A stretch of 64,000 nucleotides of DNA from Caryophanales bacterium UBA6865 (GCA_002449265.1 DKCV01000029.1:1-64000), one strand, 5' to 3'. Positions 1 to 8,956 are shown, counted from the stretch's first letter. Made by a program: numbers and translations. Notes: a model not told the origin generated them from the sequence alone.

Positions 1-2
1 TT

Positions 3-32
3 GAAGACGCGGATTTTTATTTAAAGAAATAG
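3..32 (+). CDS. possible C-terminal end of a gene cut by the window edge
   Basis: One frame is open from the window edge and reads EDADFYLKK followed by TAG. The residue mix is protein-like and the downstream genes run on the same strand, so this may be the last nine codons of a + strand gene. Nothing can be said of its function, and a chance open frame of this length is quite possible. Confidence 0.25.
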   Translation, partial: EDADFYLKK

Positions 33-127
33 AAAGCAATTTCCAATATCTTTTATTAAGAAATGTAATTACGTTAATGAGAGGTATTTCTATCCTTTAA
101 GTAGGATAAATGTCATAATAATTAGGT

Positions 128-712
128 ATGCCAAACGATAACAAAAATACGAATAACAAAAACTATACTAAAAACAATAACCGGAAAAACAATTTTCAAA
201 AAGGGCGTTATCAAGCCAATCGAAGCGATAACCGGAGTTTAGAGAGAAAGGATAGAGGCAATAATAACCGGAATTCTTTTCAACGAAATAATAATTATGG
301 CTTTCCGCGGATTGAAAACGAGCCTAGAGAAGAGAAAACCCCTGTTTTAACGGTTCCAGTCGATGATCATCCTCGCGCGATGGTTTTGCCATTTGACCAA
401 AAAGCAGTAGAAGACGTTAAGCCTAGAAAATACACGTCCGGCTTTGAGATTTTTAAAATCCCTATGGCTTTAGCCCGTTGGCTCACCGCCGATGATTATT
501 TGACCAAGCTAAGCAGTGCGACTGGTATTACTTTCCTCGATAAATCATTTCTTAAAATCGAGGGAGATGCTTTAAGCAAACTCAAAGCCTTTAGTGATTC
601 TCGCCTGCAAGAGCCGAATTTAGAAAAAGCGATTCGCCCTTTCTATAAATATCTTTCTTATTTTGCTAGTTACGCGATTGAAAATAAAACCGCGGTGGTT
701 TTTGATTTGTAA
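128..712 (+). CDS. uncharacterised protein with Asn/Lys/Arg-rich N-terminus
   Basis: Unrecognised 194-residue protein. Residues 1 to about 65 are low complexity and very rich in Asn, Lys, Arg and Gln, with almost no hydrophobic residues, so probably disordered, basic and possibly nucleic-acid binding. From about residue 70 the composition becomes that of a folded domain, with an alpha-helical-looking C-terminus (SKLKAFSD, FYKYLSYFASYAIE). No signal peptide or membrane segment is seen. There is no good Shine-Dalgarno before the ATG; a CATAAT lies 8 nt upstream (114-119), so the mRNA could start close to the ATG. It overlaps the next gene by one base (TAATG), which suggests translational coupling with a DNA glycosylase. 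No function is assigned. Confidence 0.7.
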   Translation: MPNDNKNTNNKNYTKNNNRKNNFQKGRYQANRSDNRSLERKDRGNNNRNSFQRNNNYGFPRIENEPREEKTPVLTVPVDDHPRAMVLPFDQKAVEDVKPRKYTSGFEIFKIPMALARWLTADDYLTKLSSATGITFLDKSFLKIEGDALSKLKAFSDSRLQEPNLEKAIRPFYKYLSYFASYAIENKTAVVFDL

Positions 713-1197
713 TGATTGATTCGTTTTGTTCTCATCCTTTCGGTGCATTTTGTTCAAAGGATAGTGAAATCCTTATTTTAGGCAGTTTTCCTAGCCCAAA
801 AAGTCGGGAATCAAATTTTTATTACGGGCATAAAGAGAATCGATTTTGGAAAATTCTTTCCTCTTTGTATAAGGAAAAACTCCCGATTTCAATTTCGGAA
901 AAGAAAGAATTCTTAAGGAAAAACAAAATTGCGTTATTCGACGCGATTGATTCATTAAGCATCATAGGCGCTAGTGATGCTTCGATTCAAAAAGCGAGGC
1001 CAACGAATTTAGGGGATGTATTAGAAAATAGCAAGGTTAGACACATATTTTGTAACGGCAAAATCGCATATGAATATTGCTTAAAAGGCGATACAAAAGG
1101 GCTTCCTATTACGCTTTTGCCAAGTTCGAGTTCAGCAAACGCATCCTACTCTTTAGATAAGCTCATAAAGAATTGGCGAATCATTCTAGAAAAATAA
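712..1197 (+). CDS. hypoxanthine-DNA glycosylase (UDG superfamily)
   Basis: Likely DNA-deoxyinosine glycosylase of the uracil-DNA glycosylase superfamily, which excises deaminated adenine (hypoxanthine) from DNA as the first step of base excision repair. The 161-residue protein has the family opening ILILGSFPS at residues 20-28, followed by FYYGHKENRFWKILSSL at 37-53, both typical of the HDG branch. The C-terminal region has the LPSSSSANAS motif expected at the DNA-binding loop. The length fits single-domain members. The start overlaps the stop of the preceding N/K-rich gene (TAATG), so the two are probably co-translated. Substrate preference is inferred from the family, not visible in the sequence. 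Confidence 0.8.
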   Translation: MIDSFCSHPFGAFCSKDSEILILGSFPSPKSRESNFYYGHKENRFWKILSSLYKEKLPISISEKKEFLRKNKIALFDAIDSLSIIGASDASIQKARPTNLGDVLENSKVRHIFCNGKIAYEYCLKGDTKGLPITLLPSSSSANASYSLDKLIKNWRIILEK

Positions 1198-1222
1198 TGA
1201 AATCTTATTAAAATAACGAATT

Positions 1223-1375
1223 ATGAAAACGAAAAGATTATCCATTGGCTTATTATTAATTCTCTCTTCTATCTTGCTTTTAGCTAGTTGCGCGAAATCC
1301 TCATCTAGTGGCGGAAAGAGAAATTGCGGTGATGTCTGCTATGGAGCGATCGCCATCTTAACTTTTCGAAAATAA
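1223..1375 (+). CDS. small predicted lipoprotein (50 aa)
   Basis: A 50-codon ORF fills the gap between the glycosylase gene and the next gene. It starts MKTKRLS, continues with a hydrophobic stretch (residues 8-22), and has a textbook lipobox LLAS-C with Cys23 as the predicted lipidated residue, followed by a Ser/Gly-rich linker. The mature part is only about 28 residues and holds two more Cys (35 and 39) in CGDVCYGAIAIL. The stop lies two bases before the next ATG. There is no clear Shine-Dalgarno. The lipoprotein signal is strong; function is unknown. It could be the remnant of a longer lipoprotein. Confidence 0.6.
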   Translation: MKTKRLSIGLLLILSSILLLASCAKSSSSGGKRNCGDVCYGAIAILTFRK

Positions 1376-1377
1376 TT

Positions 1378-2304
1378 ATGGACTCTTTAAAGACAATTTT
1401 TGAAAAAAGAAATTATGAGCTGATTCTTTCCTTAACCGAAAAGGCGGCTGACGCAGAGTCCTTATTTTATCGGGCGAGCTCTTTTTTGGCATTAGGAAAG
1501 CCAAAAGAAGCGATGACGATTTTTGAAAATAACCGGAAGGCTTTATTTTCGTATAATCCTCTCGTTACGTTAAAACATAATTTCGAAATCCGAATTTTGC
1601 TTAACGAATTTGATGAAGCCTACCAAGATTTAGAAGAATTTCGTAGTTATCCTTATGTCTCGCAAGTTGTAGAAGAAAAATTATCATCTTTTCCAACTTA
1701 TTTAAGAAAAAAGGAAAAAGAATCATTGCTGAATAAACCCCTTTCAATCGAAGAAGCAAAGAGGTTACTTTCTTCTCCAAAAAATGACTATGAAACCTTA
1801 GTGACTTTAGAAGCGATATCGCGCGTGGCGATTGATCCGTTTTTACCTGAAATAAAGAGTCTATTAATCTCAAATGCTCATCCAAGTGTCAAGACGTATG
1901 CATTTTTGCTCTTAATAAACTGCCAATACGATGAAAAAGTGATGTTAAAGCAAGGCGATAAGGAATATCAATTGATTCCAAAAAACGTGGAGCCACCCTT
2001 TGTTAACAAACGTTTTAAAGACTTTAAAAACAAATTAGAAACCCTCGCAAAAGACCCAAGTGTTGCTGGCGTTGCTTTCTCTTTATTCAGTGATTATACC
2101 TTAGCAGTTTTTCCCGCAACTCCTTTTTGCAATAACGATGACGATTTATTACTCCTTTCTTTCTATTCTTTAGCGTTATCTTATTTAAGAAATGACAAGA
2201 TTTCTCTAGAAGATAATTCCTATCATATTCCTCTTTCTAAAATCGAAGAAAAAAAGAACGCGATTTCTGCGGTTCTTTCTTCCATTCCGCCTTTAAGCGA
2301 ATAG
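1378..2304 (+). CDS. uncharacterised TPR-like helical protein
   Basis: A 308-residue protein without signal peptide or transmembrane segment. The first about 120 residues look like helical repeats of the tetratricopeptide type (AESLFYRASSFLALGKPKEAMTIF at 25-48 resembles a TPR pair). A middle helical part (IEEAKRLL, YETLVTLEAISRVA) could be more helical repeats, and a C-terminal part of mixed composition follows. Similar TPR-containing proteins of unknown role occur in Firmicutes and Mollicutes; I am not certain of the family. It follows the small lipoprotein by two bases and ends before a strong terminator, so it closes the first transcription unit of the window. Confidence 0.65.
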   Translation: MDSLKTIFEKRNYELILSLTEKAADAESLFYRASSFLALGKPKEAMTIFENNRKALFSYNPLVTLKHNFEIRILLNEFDEAYQDLEEFRSYPYVSQVVEEKLSSFPTYLRKKEKESLLNKPLSIEEAKRLLSSPKNDYETLVTLEAISRVAIDPFLPEIKSLLISNAHPSVKTYAFLLLINCQYDEKVMLKQGDKEYQLIPKNVEPPFVNKRFKDFKNKLETLAKDPSVAGVAFSLFSDYTLAVFPATPFCNNDDDLLLLSFYSLALSYLRNDKISLEDNSYHIPLSKIEEKKNAISAVLSSIPPLSE

Positions 2305-2317
2305 AGTTTGCTTTAAG

Positions 2318-2347
2318 AAAAAATAGCCCTTTTTGGGTTATTTTCTT
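2318..2347 (+). terminator. intrinsic terminator after the TPR-like gene
   Basis: Stem AAAATAGCCC (2320-2329) pairs with GGGTTATTTT (2335-2344) with one G-U pair and a loop of five T; the A-rich 5' side and T-rich 3' side make it look bidirectional. It ends 14-40 nt after the upstream stop. Confidence 0.75.
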
Positions 2348-2375
2348 TGGCAAAGAAGACTCGCTAGAGTATACT
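2347..2375 (+). promoter_or_regulatory. sigma-A-type promoter of tig
   Basis: TTGGCA (2347-2352), 17-nt spacer, TATACT (2370-2375): near-consensus primary-sigma promoter. It lies directly behind the terminator and about 60 nt before the tig ATG. The leader contains a small hairpin GCTCG-TAAA-CGAGC (2400-2413). Confidence 0.75.
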
Positions 2376-2435
2376 CTTACGCGTGAACGTTTTTAGTAAG
2401 CTCGTAAACGAGCGAAATGAGGTAAATAAAAATTT

Positions 2436-3725
2436 ATGAAACGCACCATCAAAAAGATTAATGACAGCAAAATCGAACTTACCGTTGAAGTTGATAAAGA
2501 TCTTTGGAAGGCCGCACAAAACCGGGCTTTTGATAAGGTCAGCAGCAAAGTGACGGTCAAAGGATTCCGCCAAGGCAAAGCACCAAAAGAAATGCTTCGC
2601 CAATACACCAACCCAGAAGCTGTTTTTAATGAAGCGATTGAAGAAGTTTTAAATCCTGTTTTTGCGCAAGCTGTTGGCGAGGAGAAACTTGAGCCATTCT
2701 TCCGTCCATCCGTCAACATTACCAAATTAAGCCCAGATGAATTAACGATTGTTTATACTTTCGTGACTACCCCAAAGGCAACTTTAGGGGAATACAAAGG
2801 TCTCAAAGCCAAGAAAGAAGCTCCAAGCGTTACCGATAAGGAAATTGAAGATAGCATCAATAATCGCCTTAAAGGGAATGCTGAACTCGTTCTTGTTGAT
2901 CGCCCAGCGAAAAAAGGTGACACCGTTGTGTTCGATTTCTTAGGCAAGACCGCTAACGAAAAAGGCGACATGGTTCCATTTGATGGCGGAGCTGCTAATA
3001 ACTACTCCCTTGAATTAGGAAGCAACCAGTTCGTTCCTGGTTTCGAAGATGCTCTAATCGGCGTGAAGAGCGGAGATAAGAAAACCATCGAAATCACCTT
3101 CCCAACCAACTACGTGAAGGAACTCGCTGGCAAAAAGGCTATCTTTGATTGCACAATTCACGAGGTGAAGGAAAAACAAATTCCTGCTCTTAGCGACGAA
3201 GCCGTCAAAGAACTGGATATTAAAGGCGTTACCACCGTTGACCAACTCAAAGAATTCGAGAAGAAGAGAATTCTCGAAGGCAAAGTTCACGATGCCGATA
3301 ACCAATATTTCAGCGCGATTATGCAGCAAATCGTCGATGGCGCCAAATACGAAATCGCGGATGAAGTGATTCTCAATGAAGCTGCTGCTTTAGAGAACCA
3401 ATTCAAAAAGCAAATCGAAAGCAATGGCTTAACTTTTGATCAATATCTTCAAATCACCGGCGTTAAAGAAGATGATTTAAAGAAAAATTATCACGAACAA
3501 GCCGAGAAGAATATTAAGGGTTTCTTAGCGCTTAACGAAATCGCTAAAGCCGAAAAAATCAACGTCACTGACGACGATTTGAAGGCGGAAAGCGAAAAAC
3601 GCGCTTCCGAATACGGAATGAAAGCTGAAGATATCCTTAAATATATGAATCAAGACAAAGAACGTTGGTTAAATATGATTCGTGACCAAAAGATTCATGA
3701 CTTTATCTTGAGCGTTAGCAAATAA
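2436..3725 (+). CDS. tig: trigger factor
   Basis: Ribosome-associated chaperone with peptidyl-prolyl isomerase activity, acting on nascent chains at the exit tunnel. The 429-residue length is normal. The N-terminal domain has the ribosome-docking signature GFRQGKAP at residues 43-50; an FKBP-type PPIase domain follows at roughly 150-245 (GDTVVFDF, NQFVPGFEDALIGVKSGD); the rest is the helical C-terminal chaperone arm. The start MKRTIKKIND is typical. A weak GAGG lies 13 nt upstream of the ATG. It has its own near-consensus promoter and precedes lon, as tig precedes clpX/lon in many Firmicutes, grouping folding and degradation functions. Confidence 0.97.
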   Translation: MKRTIKKINDSKIELTVEVDKDLWKAAQNRAFDKVSSKVTVKGFRQGKAPKEMLRQYTNPEAVFNEAIEEVLNPVFAQAVGEEKLEPFFRPSVNITKLSPDELTIVYTFVTTPKATLGEYKGLKAKKEAPSVTDKEIEDSINNRLKGNAELVLVDRPAKKGDTVVFDFLGKTANEKGDMVPFDGGAANNYSLELGSNQFVPGFEDALIGVKSGDKKTIEITFPTNYVKELAGKKAIFDCTIHEVKEKQIPALSDEAVKELDIKGVTTVDQLKEFEKKRILEGKVHDADNQYFSAIMQQIVDGAKYEIADEVILNEAAALENQFKKQIESNGLTFDQYLQITGVKEDDLKKNYHEQAEKNIKGFLALNEIAKAEKINVTDDDLKAESEKRASEYGMKAEDILKYMNQDKERWLNMIRDQKIHDFILSVSK

Positions 3726-3773
3726 AAATTAAATTCATTGTATTAATATTACGAGTGAAAGGAGGGGCAATAG

Positions 3774-6134
3774 ATGCCAACTAACGATAATAAACTCACC
3801 TTGCCTCTGCTCATCACGCGCGGTCTACTTGTATTCCCTTCTATGAGCGAATCGATTGATGTCGGCCGCGCTTTTAGTGTTAAAGCAGTCGACGAGGCTA
3901 AAGAAACTACCAATTCTTTACTTCTTGTTACCGCCCAAAAAGACCCCAACATGGAAGAAATCAAAAATCCAAACGAGGATCTTTTTGAAATTGCGAGTTT
4001 ATGCCGCATTACTAGTCTAATCAAAAAGCCTGATTTTTATCAGATTCGTGTTTATGCGACGAAGCGCGTACGTTTATCGAATGTCCATTTCGAGAATGGA
4101 ACTTATTTGGCGGATGGAGAAATTCTAGAAGACGTTCTTGGCGATAAAAACGAAGAAGTGCAACTTGTTCGTTCGATTGTAGATGTTCTCGCCAATAACC
4201 CTTCTTTAGGAAGGGATATCCCGCGTGGTGCACTTAATACCCTTGACCACGGTATTTCGCCCAATGATTTGAGCAATACCTTAGCGGCTTATCTTCAACT
4301 CAATCCAGAGCAAAAAGAAAAAGTGCTTGCAACCGTCGATAGTAATGAGCGCTTAAAGATTGTTTTAGCATATCTTAACGAACAAAAAGAGATTGCTACA
4401 ATCGATCAAAAACTCAACGACACAGTTCGTGAAAAAGCCGAAAAAAGCCAAAAAGAATATTATCTTCGTGAGAAGATGAAGGCGATTAAGGATGAACTCG
4501 GGGAAGGGGCAGGCGGTGAAGATAGCGAAGACGCTATTAAAAAACGCTTAGCGGAGAATCCTTATCCTGAAAATGTCAAAAAGAAGGTACTCAATGAACT
4601 CCGACGTTATGAAATGATGCCAGAAGCTTCCTTGGAAGCCTCTTTGATATTGACTTACGTTCAAACCTTAATGAACGTGCCTTGGTATCAACATACCGAA
4701 GATAATGAAGACTTGGAAAATGCTAGAAAGATTCTTGATGAAGATCACTATGGCTTAACCAAAGTCAAAGAGAGAATCATCGAATATCTCGCTGTTAAAA
4801 AGAGCACTGGCAACTTAAAAGCCCCGATTCTTTGTTTCTACGGCCCACCTGGATGCGGCAAAACTTCTCTTGGCAGAAGTATCGCTAAAGCTCTTGGCCG
4901 TAAATTCTTCAAAGCTTCATTAGGCGGCATTAGCGATGAAGCGGAAATTCGCGGACATCGCCGCACTTATGTCGGGTCTATGCCTGGGCGTATCATTCAA
5001 GGCATGACTCGCGTTGGCGTGAATAACCCTGTTTTCTTATTGGATGAAATCGATAAAATTGGGGGAGCTAATTACAAAGGCGATCCCTCTAGCGCTATGC
5101 TTGAGGTACTTGACCCAGAACAAAACACTTCTTTTAACGATAATTTCATTGAAGAACCTTATGATTTGAGCAATGTTTTGTTCTTATGCACCGCAAACTA
5201 TTTGGAAAATGTTCCTGCGCCTCTACTTGATCGACTTGAACTCATCGAAGTTCCTTCCTATACGGAATTAGAAAAGATTCAAATCGCGAAAGGGTTCTTA
5301 ATTAAGAAGCAAATGGCGCTCAATGGCTTAAAAGAAGGAGAAGTGAAATTCACCGAATCCGGCATTAAAGAAATCATTGAATGCTATACGCGCGAAGCAG
5401 GCGTCCGTCAACTTGAGCGACTCGTTGCGAGCTGTTGTAGAAAAGCCGTTGTGGAAATTTTAAGGGATCCTTCTATCACTAAGCCAATCACGATTGACGA
5501 AAAGCAAGTGAAGAAATATCTTGGCGTTGAAATTTTTGAAGATACCAAGAAAGAGAAAGTTCCACAAGTGGGTGTAGTCACTGGATTAGCCTATACGGAA
5601 TTCGGCGGCGATATTCTTCCAATCGAAGTTACCTATTTCCCAAGCAAGAGCCCTTCCTTGGTTCTTACCGGAAAACTTGGTGACGTTATGAAAGAAAGTG
5701 CCACAATCGCTTTAGATTACGTACGCGCTAACGCAAAAAAATATGGTATTAATGAAGATATATTCAACGAAAACACCCTTCATATCCACGTTCCTGAAGG
5801 TGCGGTGCCAAAGGATGGACCAAGCGCGGGTGTTGCGATTACTACGGCGATCATTTCTTGCTTAACCAAGATTCCAGTCGATAATAACGTTGCAATGACT
5901 GGTGAAGTCACTTTGAGGGGGAACGCTCTCCCAATCGGCGGACTTCGCGAGAAATCATTAGCCGCACTTCGTAGCGGCATCAAAACGATTATCGTTCCTT
6001 TCGAAAACAAAAAAGATGTGTCCGAACTCCCGCCTGAAGTAAAGAAAGACTTAAAGATTCTTTACATGAAAAACGTTGATGACGCCTTAAAGGTCGCTCT
6101 TCTAGAGTCACCAAAGCCAATTCGTAACGATTAA
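3774..6134 (+). CDS. lon: ATP-dependent protease Lon
   Basis: Cytosolic AAA+ serine protease that degrades misfolded and regulatory proteins. At 786 residues it is a full LonA: an N-terminal substrate-binding LON domain (from LPLLITRGLLVFP), a coiled-coil linker, an AAA+ module with Walker A GPPGCGKT at 357-364 and Walker B VFLLDEIDKIG, then the protease domain with the Ser-Lys dyad, Ser684 in KDGPSAGVA and Lys727 in GGLREKSLAA. It begins after a strong AAAGGAGGGG ribosome binding site (about 3759-3768) and ends in its own terminator. No membrane segment, so LonA rather than LonB. Confidence 0.98.
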   Translation: MPTNDNKLTLPLLITRGLLVFPSMSESIDVGRAFSVKAVDEAKETTNSLLLVTAQKDPNMEEIKNPNEDLFEIASLCRITSLIKKPDFYQIRVYATKRVRLSNVHFENGTYLADGEILEDVLGDKNEEVQLVRSIVDVLANNPSLGRDIPRGALNTLDHGISPNDLSNTLAAYLQLNPEQKEKVLATVDSNERLKIVLAYLNEQKEIATIDQKLNDTVREKAEKSQKEYYLREKMKAIKDELGEGAGGEDSEDAIKKRLAENPYPENVKKKVLNELRRYEMMPEASLEASLILTYVQTLMNVPWYQHTEDNEDLENARKILDEDHYGLTKVKERIIEYLAVKKSTGNLKAPILCFYGPPGCGKTSLGRSIAKALGRKFFKASLGGISDEAEIRGHRRTYVGSMPGRIIQGMTRVGVNNPVFLLDEIDKIGGANYKGDPSSAMLEVLDPEQNTSFNDNFIEEPYDLSNVLFLCTANYLENVPAPLLDRLELIEVPSYTELEKIQIAKGFLIKKQMALNGLKEGEVKFTESGIKEIIECYTREAGVRQLERLVASCCRKAVVEILRDPSITKPITIDEKQVKKYLGVEIFEDTKKEKVPQVGVVTGLAYTEFGGDILPIEVTYFPSKSPSLVLTGKLGDVMKESATIALDYVRANAKKYGINEDIFNENTLHIHVPEGAVPKDGPSAGVAITTAIISCLTKIPVDNNVAMTGEVTLRGNALPIGGLREKSLAALRSGIKTIIVPFENKKDVSELPPEVKKDLKILYMKNVDDALKVALLESPKPIRND

Positions 6135-6160
6135 GCCTAGAGAAATCTAGGCTTTTTCTC
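6134..6160 (+). terminator. intrinsic terminator of lon
   Basis: Perfect 8-bp stem AGCCTAGA (6134-6141) / TCTAGGCT (6146-6153) with a stable GAAA tetraloop, followed by TTTTTCTC. The stem starts in the lon stop codon. Confidence 0.9.
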
Positions 6161-6170
6161 TTCTTTTCTC

Positions 6171-6176
6171 TATAAT
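6171..6176 (+). promoter_or_regulatory. -10 box just before engB (candidate leaderless start)
   Basis: TATAAT ends 6 nt before the engB ATG, so transcription would begin at or next to the start codon. No Shine-Dalgarno and no convincing -35 are seen; the -35 position falls in the lon terminator. Confidence 0.5.
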
Positions 6177-6182
6177 AGCGTC

Positions 6183-6758
6183 ATGGCAAAAGTGAATTTT
6201 AGAAACTGTAAATTTATCACTTCTTCTTTGAACTTAACTGGTAGGCCATTTGATCAAAAGAAAGAAGTGGTTTTTTTAGGGAAAAGCAACGTTGGCAAGA
6301 GTACCTTAATCAATTCTCTTGTTGGCCAAAAAATCGCTTTTAGTTCAAAAAAAGCAGGAAAAACGCAATTATTAAATTATTTCTTAATTGATAATCGCTT
6401 TTATTTAGTGGATTCTCCAGGCTATGGCTATACCTCTTATGGAAATAAAAAAGATGAGACTTTTTCACAAATGATGGAAACTTATTTTGTGAATCACCCT
6501 TTACTTGCAGGAGCCGTTTTGCTCATTGATAGTAGGCGTGGTATCCATGAAGAGGAAGAAAACATGATTCATTATTTGCTTGAGCTTAATATTAAATTAA
6601 TTCTTGTTTATACCAAATGCGACACGATTGGGCAAAAAGAAATGGCTTTAGCAAAAAAAGAAGCGGAATTTTTCCCTTCCTTAGCGGTTTTCTATAGTGG
6701 GAAGAATGCCGATTTTTCTGCCTTGCGGTCGCTTATTCTAAAAACGTTTTCAATTTAA
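6183..6758 (+). CDS. engB: ribosome biogenesis GTPase YsxC/EngB
   Basis: Essential GTPase involved in late assembly of the 50S ribosomal subunit. The 191-residue protein has the G1 loop GKSNVGKST at 33-41, the G3 region DSPGYGY and the G4 motif TKCD, the arrangement typical of the TrmE-Era-EngA-EngB group. Position directly after lon matches the Bacillus order lonA-ysxC. The ATG follows a TATAAT by only 6 nt and has no ribosome binding site, so the message may be leaderless. pepF follows after 16 nt with a good ribosome binding site. Confidence 0.96.
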   Translation: MAKVNFRNCKFITSSLNLTGRPFDQKKEVVFLGKSNVGKSTLINSLVGQKIAFSSKKAGKTQLLNYFLIDNRFYLVDSPGYGYTSYGNKKDETFSQMMETYFVNHPLLAGAVLLIDSRRGIHEEEENMIHYLLELNIKLILVYTKCDTIGQKEMALAKKEAEFFPSLAVFYSGKNADFSALRSLILKTFSI

Positions 6759-6774
6759 TTAAAGGAGAATATAG

Positions 6775-8550
6775 ATGATTACGAATTGGGATTTAACGAA
6801 TATTTATCCTCATGACGAAGATTTCGAAAAGGAAATCGTTCGCTTAAAAGAAATATTGACGCCCGAGATTGCATCCTTAGCGGGAAAACTAGGGACAATA
6901 GACGGTTTTAAAAAATACCTCGATCTTTCTTTAGACGTGGAATCATCGATTTCACGCGCTTTCGTTTATGCTTCGACACGTAGCGATTTAGATAAGCGCA
7001 ATGTCAAAAACGGGGAAGCTCTCATGCGGATTCAACTTGCTTATCAAGACTTTGCTAGCGCTGCTTCTTTCGCTGATCCGGAAATTCTTTCTTTAGGAAA
7101 AGATTATGTTTTCTCTTTCTTAAAAAAGCACAAAGAATATGAGCAATTCGATTTCACTTTCGAAAAATTATTCCGCGAAGCTGACCACGTTTTAAGTGCC
7201 GACAAAGAAAAATTATTGAGCGCGTATGCCCCATTAACGAATAAAGGCGCAGATTTATATTCTTCTTTGGCTGTAGCGGATGGGAAAGAACACGAAGCCA
7301 CCCTTTTAGACGGACGAAAGGTAAAAGTCAGCCAGAATAATTGGGTGAGCTTAGTCGAAAACGAGAAGAACCAAGAGGATAGAGAAAGAATTTTTAAAGC
7401 GCTTTATGAGGGCTTTGAAGAACATAAAAACACCTTTGGCGAAATCTACAATTCCACCCTCCAAGGTGAGTTAGCCGTTATGAAAACTAGAGGCTATTCT
7501 TCCATTCTAGAAGAGCATCTATATGGGAATAATATCCCACTCGATGTTTTTAAGAATTTGGTGGATGTCGCTTCTAATAATGCCGCTCCGCTCCATAAAT
7601 ATTACCAAATCCGCGCGAAATATCTCGGATTAAAGAAGCATCGCTCATTTGACCGTTTCGTTCCTTTAGCGCGTAGCGAGAAGAAATATAGCTACGAAGA
7701 CGCTTTGAAGCTATTCTATGAATCTATCAAGGGTTATAGCGAGGATTATCAAAAGAAAGCCCATGAAGTAACAAAAGAAGGATATGTCGATGTTTATCCT
7801 ATTTTAGGGAAAAGAAGCGGCGCTTATTCTACGGGCGGAAATGGGGTTCATCCTTACATTCTCCTCAATTTCAACGGGACTTTAGATGATGTTTTCACCC
7901 TTGCCCATGAATCTGGGCACAGCGTTCATACTTTATATAGCGATGAAGCCGAGCCAACGATGAAACAAAGCTATACGATTTTCGTCGCGGAAATCGCTAG
8001 CACTTTCAATGAGCATAATCTTCTTGATTACCTTCTTACCTATACTTCCTTAGACCGCAACACCAAAATCGCTTTGCTACAAAAAGCAATCGATGAAATT
8101 GTAGCGACTTTCTATCGTCAAACCTTATTTGGACAATACGAATATGAAATCTCTAAATTGGTAGAAAATGGCACCCCGATCAACCATGAAGTGCTTTCTA
8201 AGGAAATGGTAAAGCTTTATGAGACTTATTACGGGATCGACATTCGTGAAGAGGGCGTAAAGCCTCTTGTCTGGGCTTATATCCCACATCTTTTCTATAC
8301 CCCATTCTACGTTTATCAATATGCGACAAGTTTTACCGCGTCCATGCTTTTGTATGAAAATTTCAAAGACAAAAAGCCTGGCGCTTTCGATAATTTTGTG
8401 AACTTATTAAAGAGCGGTGGTAGCGATTACCCCGTTACGCTTGTAAAGAAAGCCGGCGTCGACTTAACGAAAAAAGAAACATTCTATTGCGTGACCAAGA
8501 GAATGGAAGAACTCGTGAATGAACTTGAAAGGGTTTTATTCAATGACTAG
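6775..8550 (+). CDS. pepF: oligoendopeptidase F
   Basis: Cytosolic zinc metallopeptidase of family M3B that hydrolyses oligopeptides. The 591-residue length is typical. The zinc-binding HExxH is H378-E-S-G-H382 within TLAHESGHSVHT, and the third ligand is expected in the following helix (FVAEIASTFNEH). A good AAAGGAG lies before the ATG. It probably shares a transcript with engB and overlaps the next small gene by eight bases. Confidence 0.95.
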   Translation: MITNWDLTNIYPHDEDFEKEIVRLKEILTPEIASLAGKLGTIDGFKKYLDLSLDVESSISRAFVYASTRSDLDKRNVKNGEALMRIQLAYQDFASAASFADPEILSLGKDYVFSFLKKHKEYEQFDFTFEKLFREADHVLSADKEKLLSAYAPLTNKGADLYSSLAVADGKEHEATLLDGRKVKVSQNNWVSLVENEKNQEDRERIFKALYEGFEEHKNTFGEIYNSTLQGELAVMKTRGYSSILEEHLYGNNIPLDVFKNLVDVASNNAAPLHKYYQIRAKYLGLKKHRSFDRFVPLARSEKKYSYEDALKLFYESIKGYSEDYQKKAHEVTKEGYVDVYPILGKRSGAYSTGGNGVHPYILLNFNGTLDDVFTLAHESGHSVHTLYSDEAEPTMKQSYTIFVAEIASTFNEHNLLDYLLTYTSLDRNTKIALLQKAIDEIVATFYRQTLFGQYEYEISKLVENGTPINHEVLSKEMVKLYETYYGIDIREEGVKPLVWAYIPHLFYTPFYVYQYATSFTASMLLYENFKDKKPGAFDNFVNLLKSGGSDYPVTLVKKAGVDLTKKETFYCVTKRMEELVNELERVLFND

Positions 8551-8884
8551 TTTAGAGAAAGACAAAAAAGTCTTTTTGAGTCTAAGCGATGAAACGAATA
8601 AACTCATCTCGTTTTATGAACAATATTCCTTAGACGAAATCTCTAAAAACTCGATTTTAGCGAAGGCGATTTCTTATGATATCCTTCGCCTTTCTCGTAC
8701 CTATAAAAAGCTAGGCGGGCGATACGCAAAACGCCTCGGGGAATATCATGCGTTTTTGTTAGATACGGGTAGTGCAATCGAAAGCGATATCGCTTCTTCT
8801 CTCCATTACGAAATCATTTCTAAGGCAAAAGAGATCCTTCCTTTGCTCCTAGAGAGATTATCCAAAATCGTTTCTTCTCTTTAG
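8543..8884 (+). CDS. uncharacterised small helical protein
   Basis: A 113-residue soluble protein that I do not recognise; it looks all-helical (KAISYDILRLSRTYKKLGGRYAKRLGEYHAFLL) and has no signal peptide. I chose the ATG at 8543, which overlaps the pepF stop (ATGACTAG) and has GAAAGGG about 10 nt upstream; an alternative ATG at 8519 would add eight residues and overlap pepF more deeply. The overlap points to translational coupling with pepF. Function unknown. Confidence 0.65.
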   Translation: MTSLEKDKKVFLSLSDETNKLISFYEQYSLDEISKNSILAKAISYDILRLSRTYKKLGGRYAKRLGEYHAFLLDTGSAIESDIASSLHYEIISKAKEILPLLLERLSKIVSSL

Positions 8885-8956
8885 TACATCACATACCTTG
8901 CAAATTGACTTTTCTACGTGCACAATAATCCACTTTTATTAGGAGCGAGTAGCACT

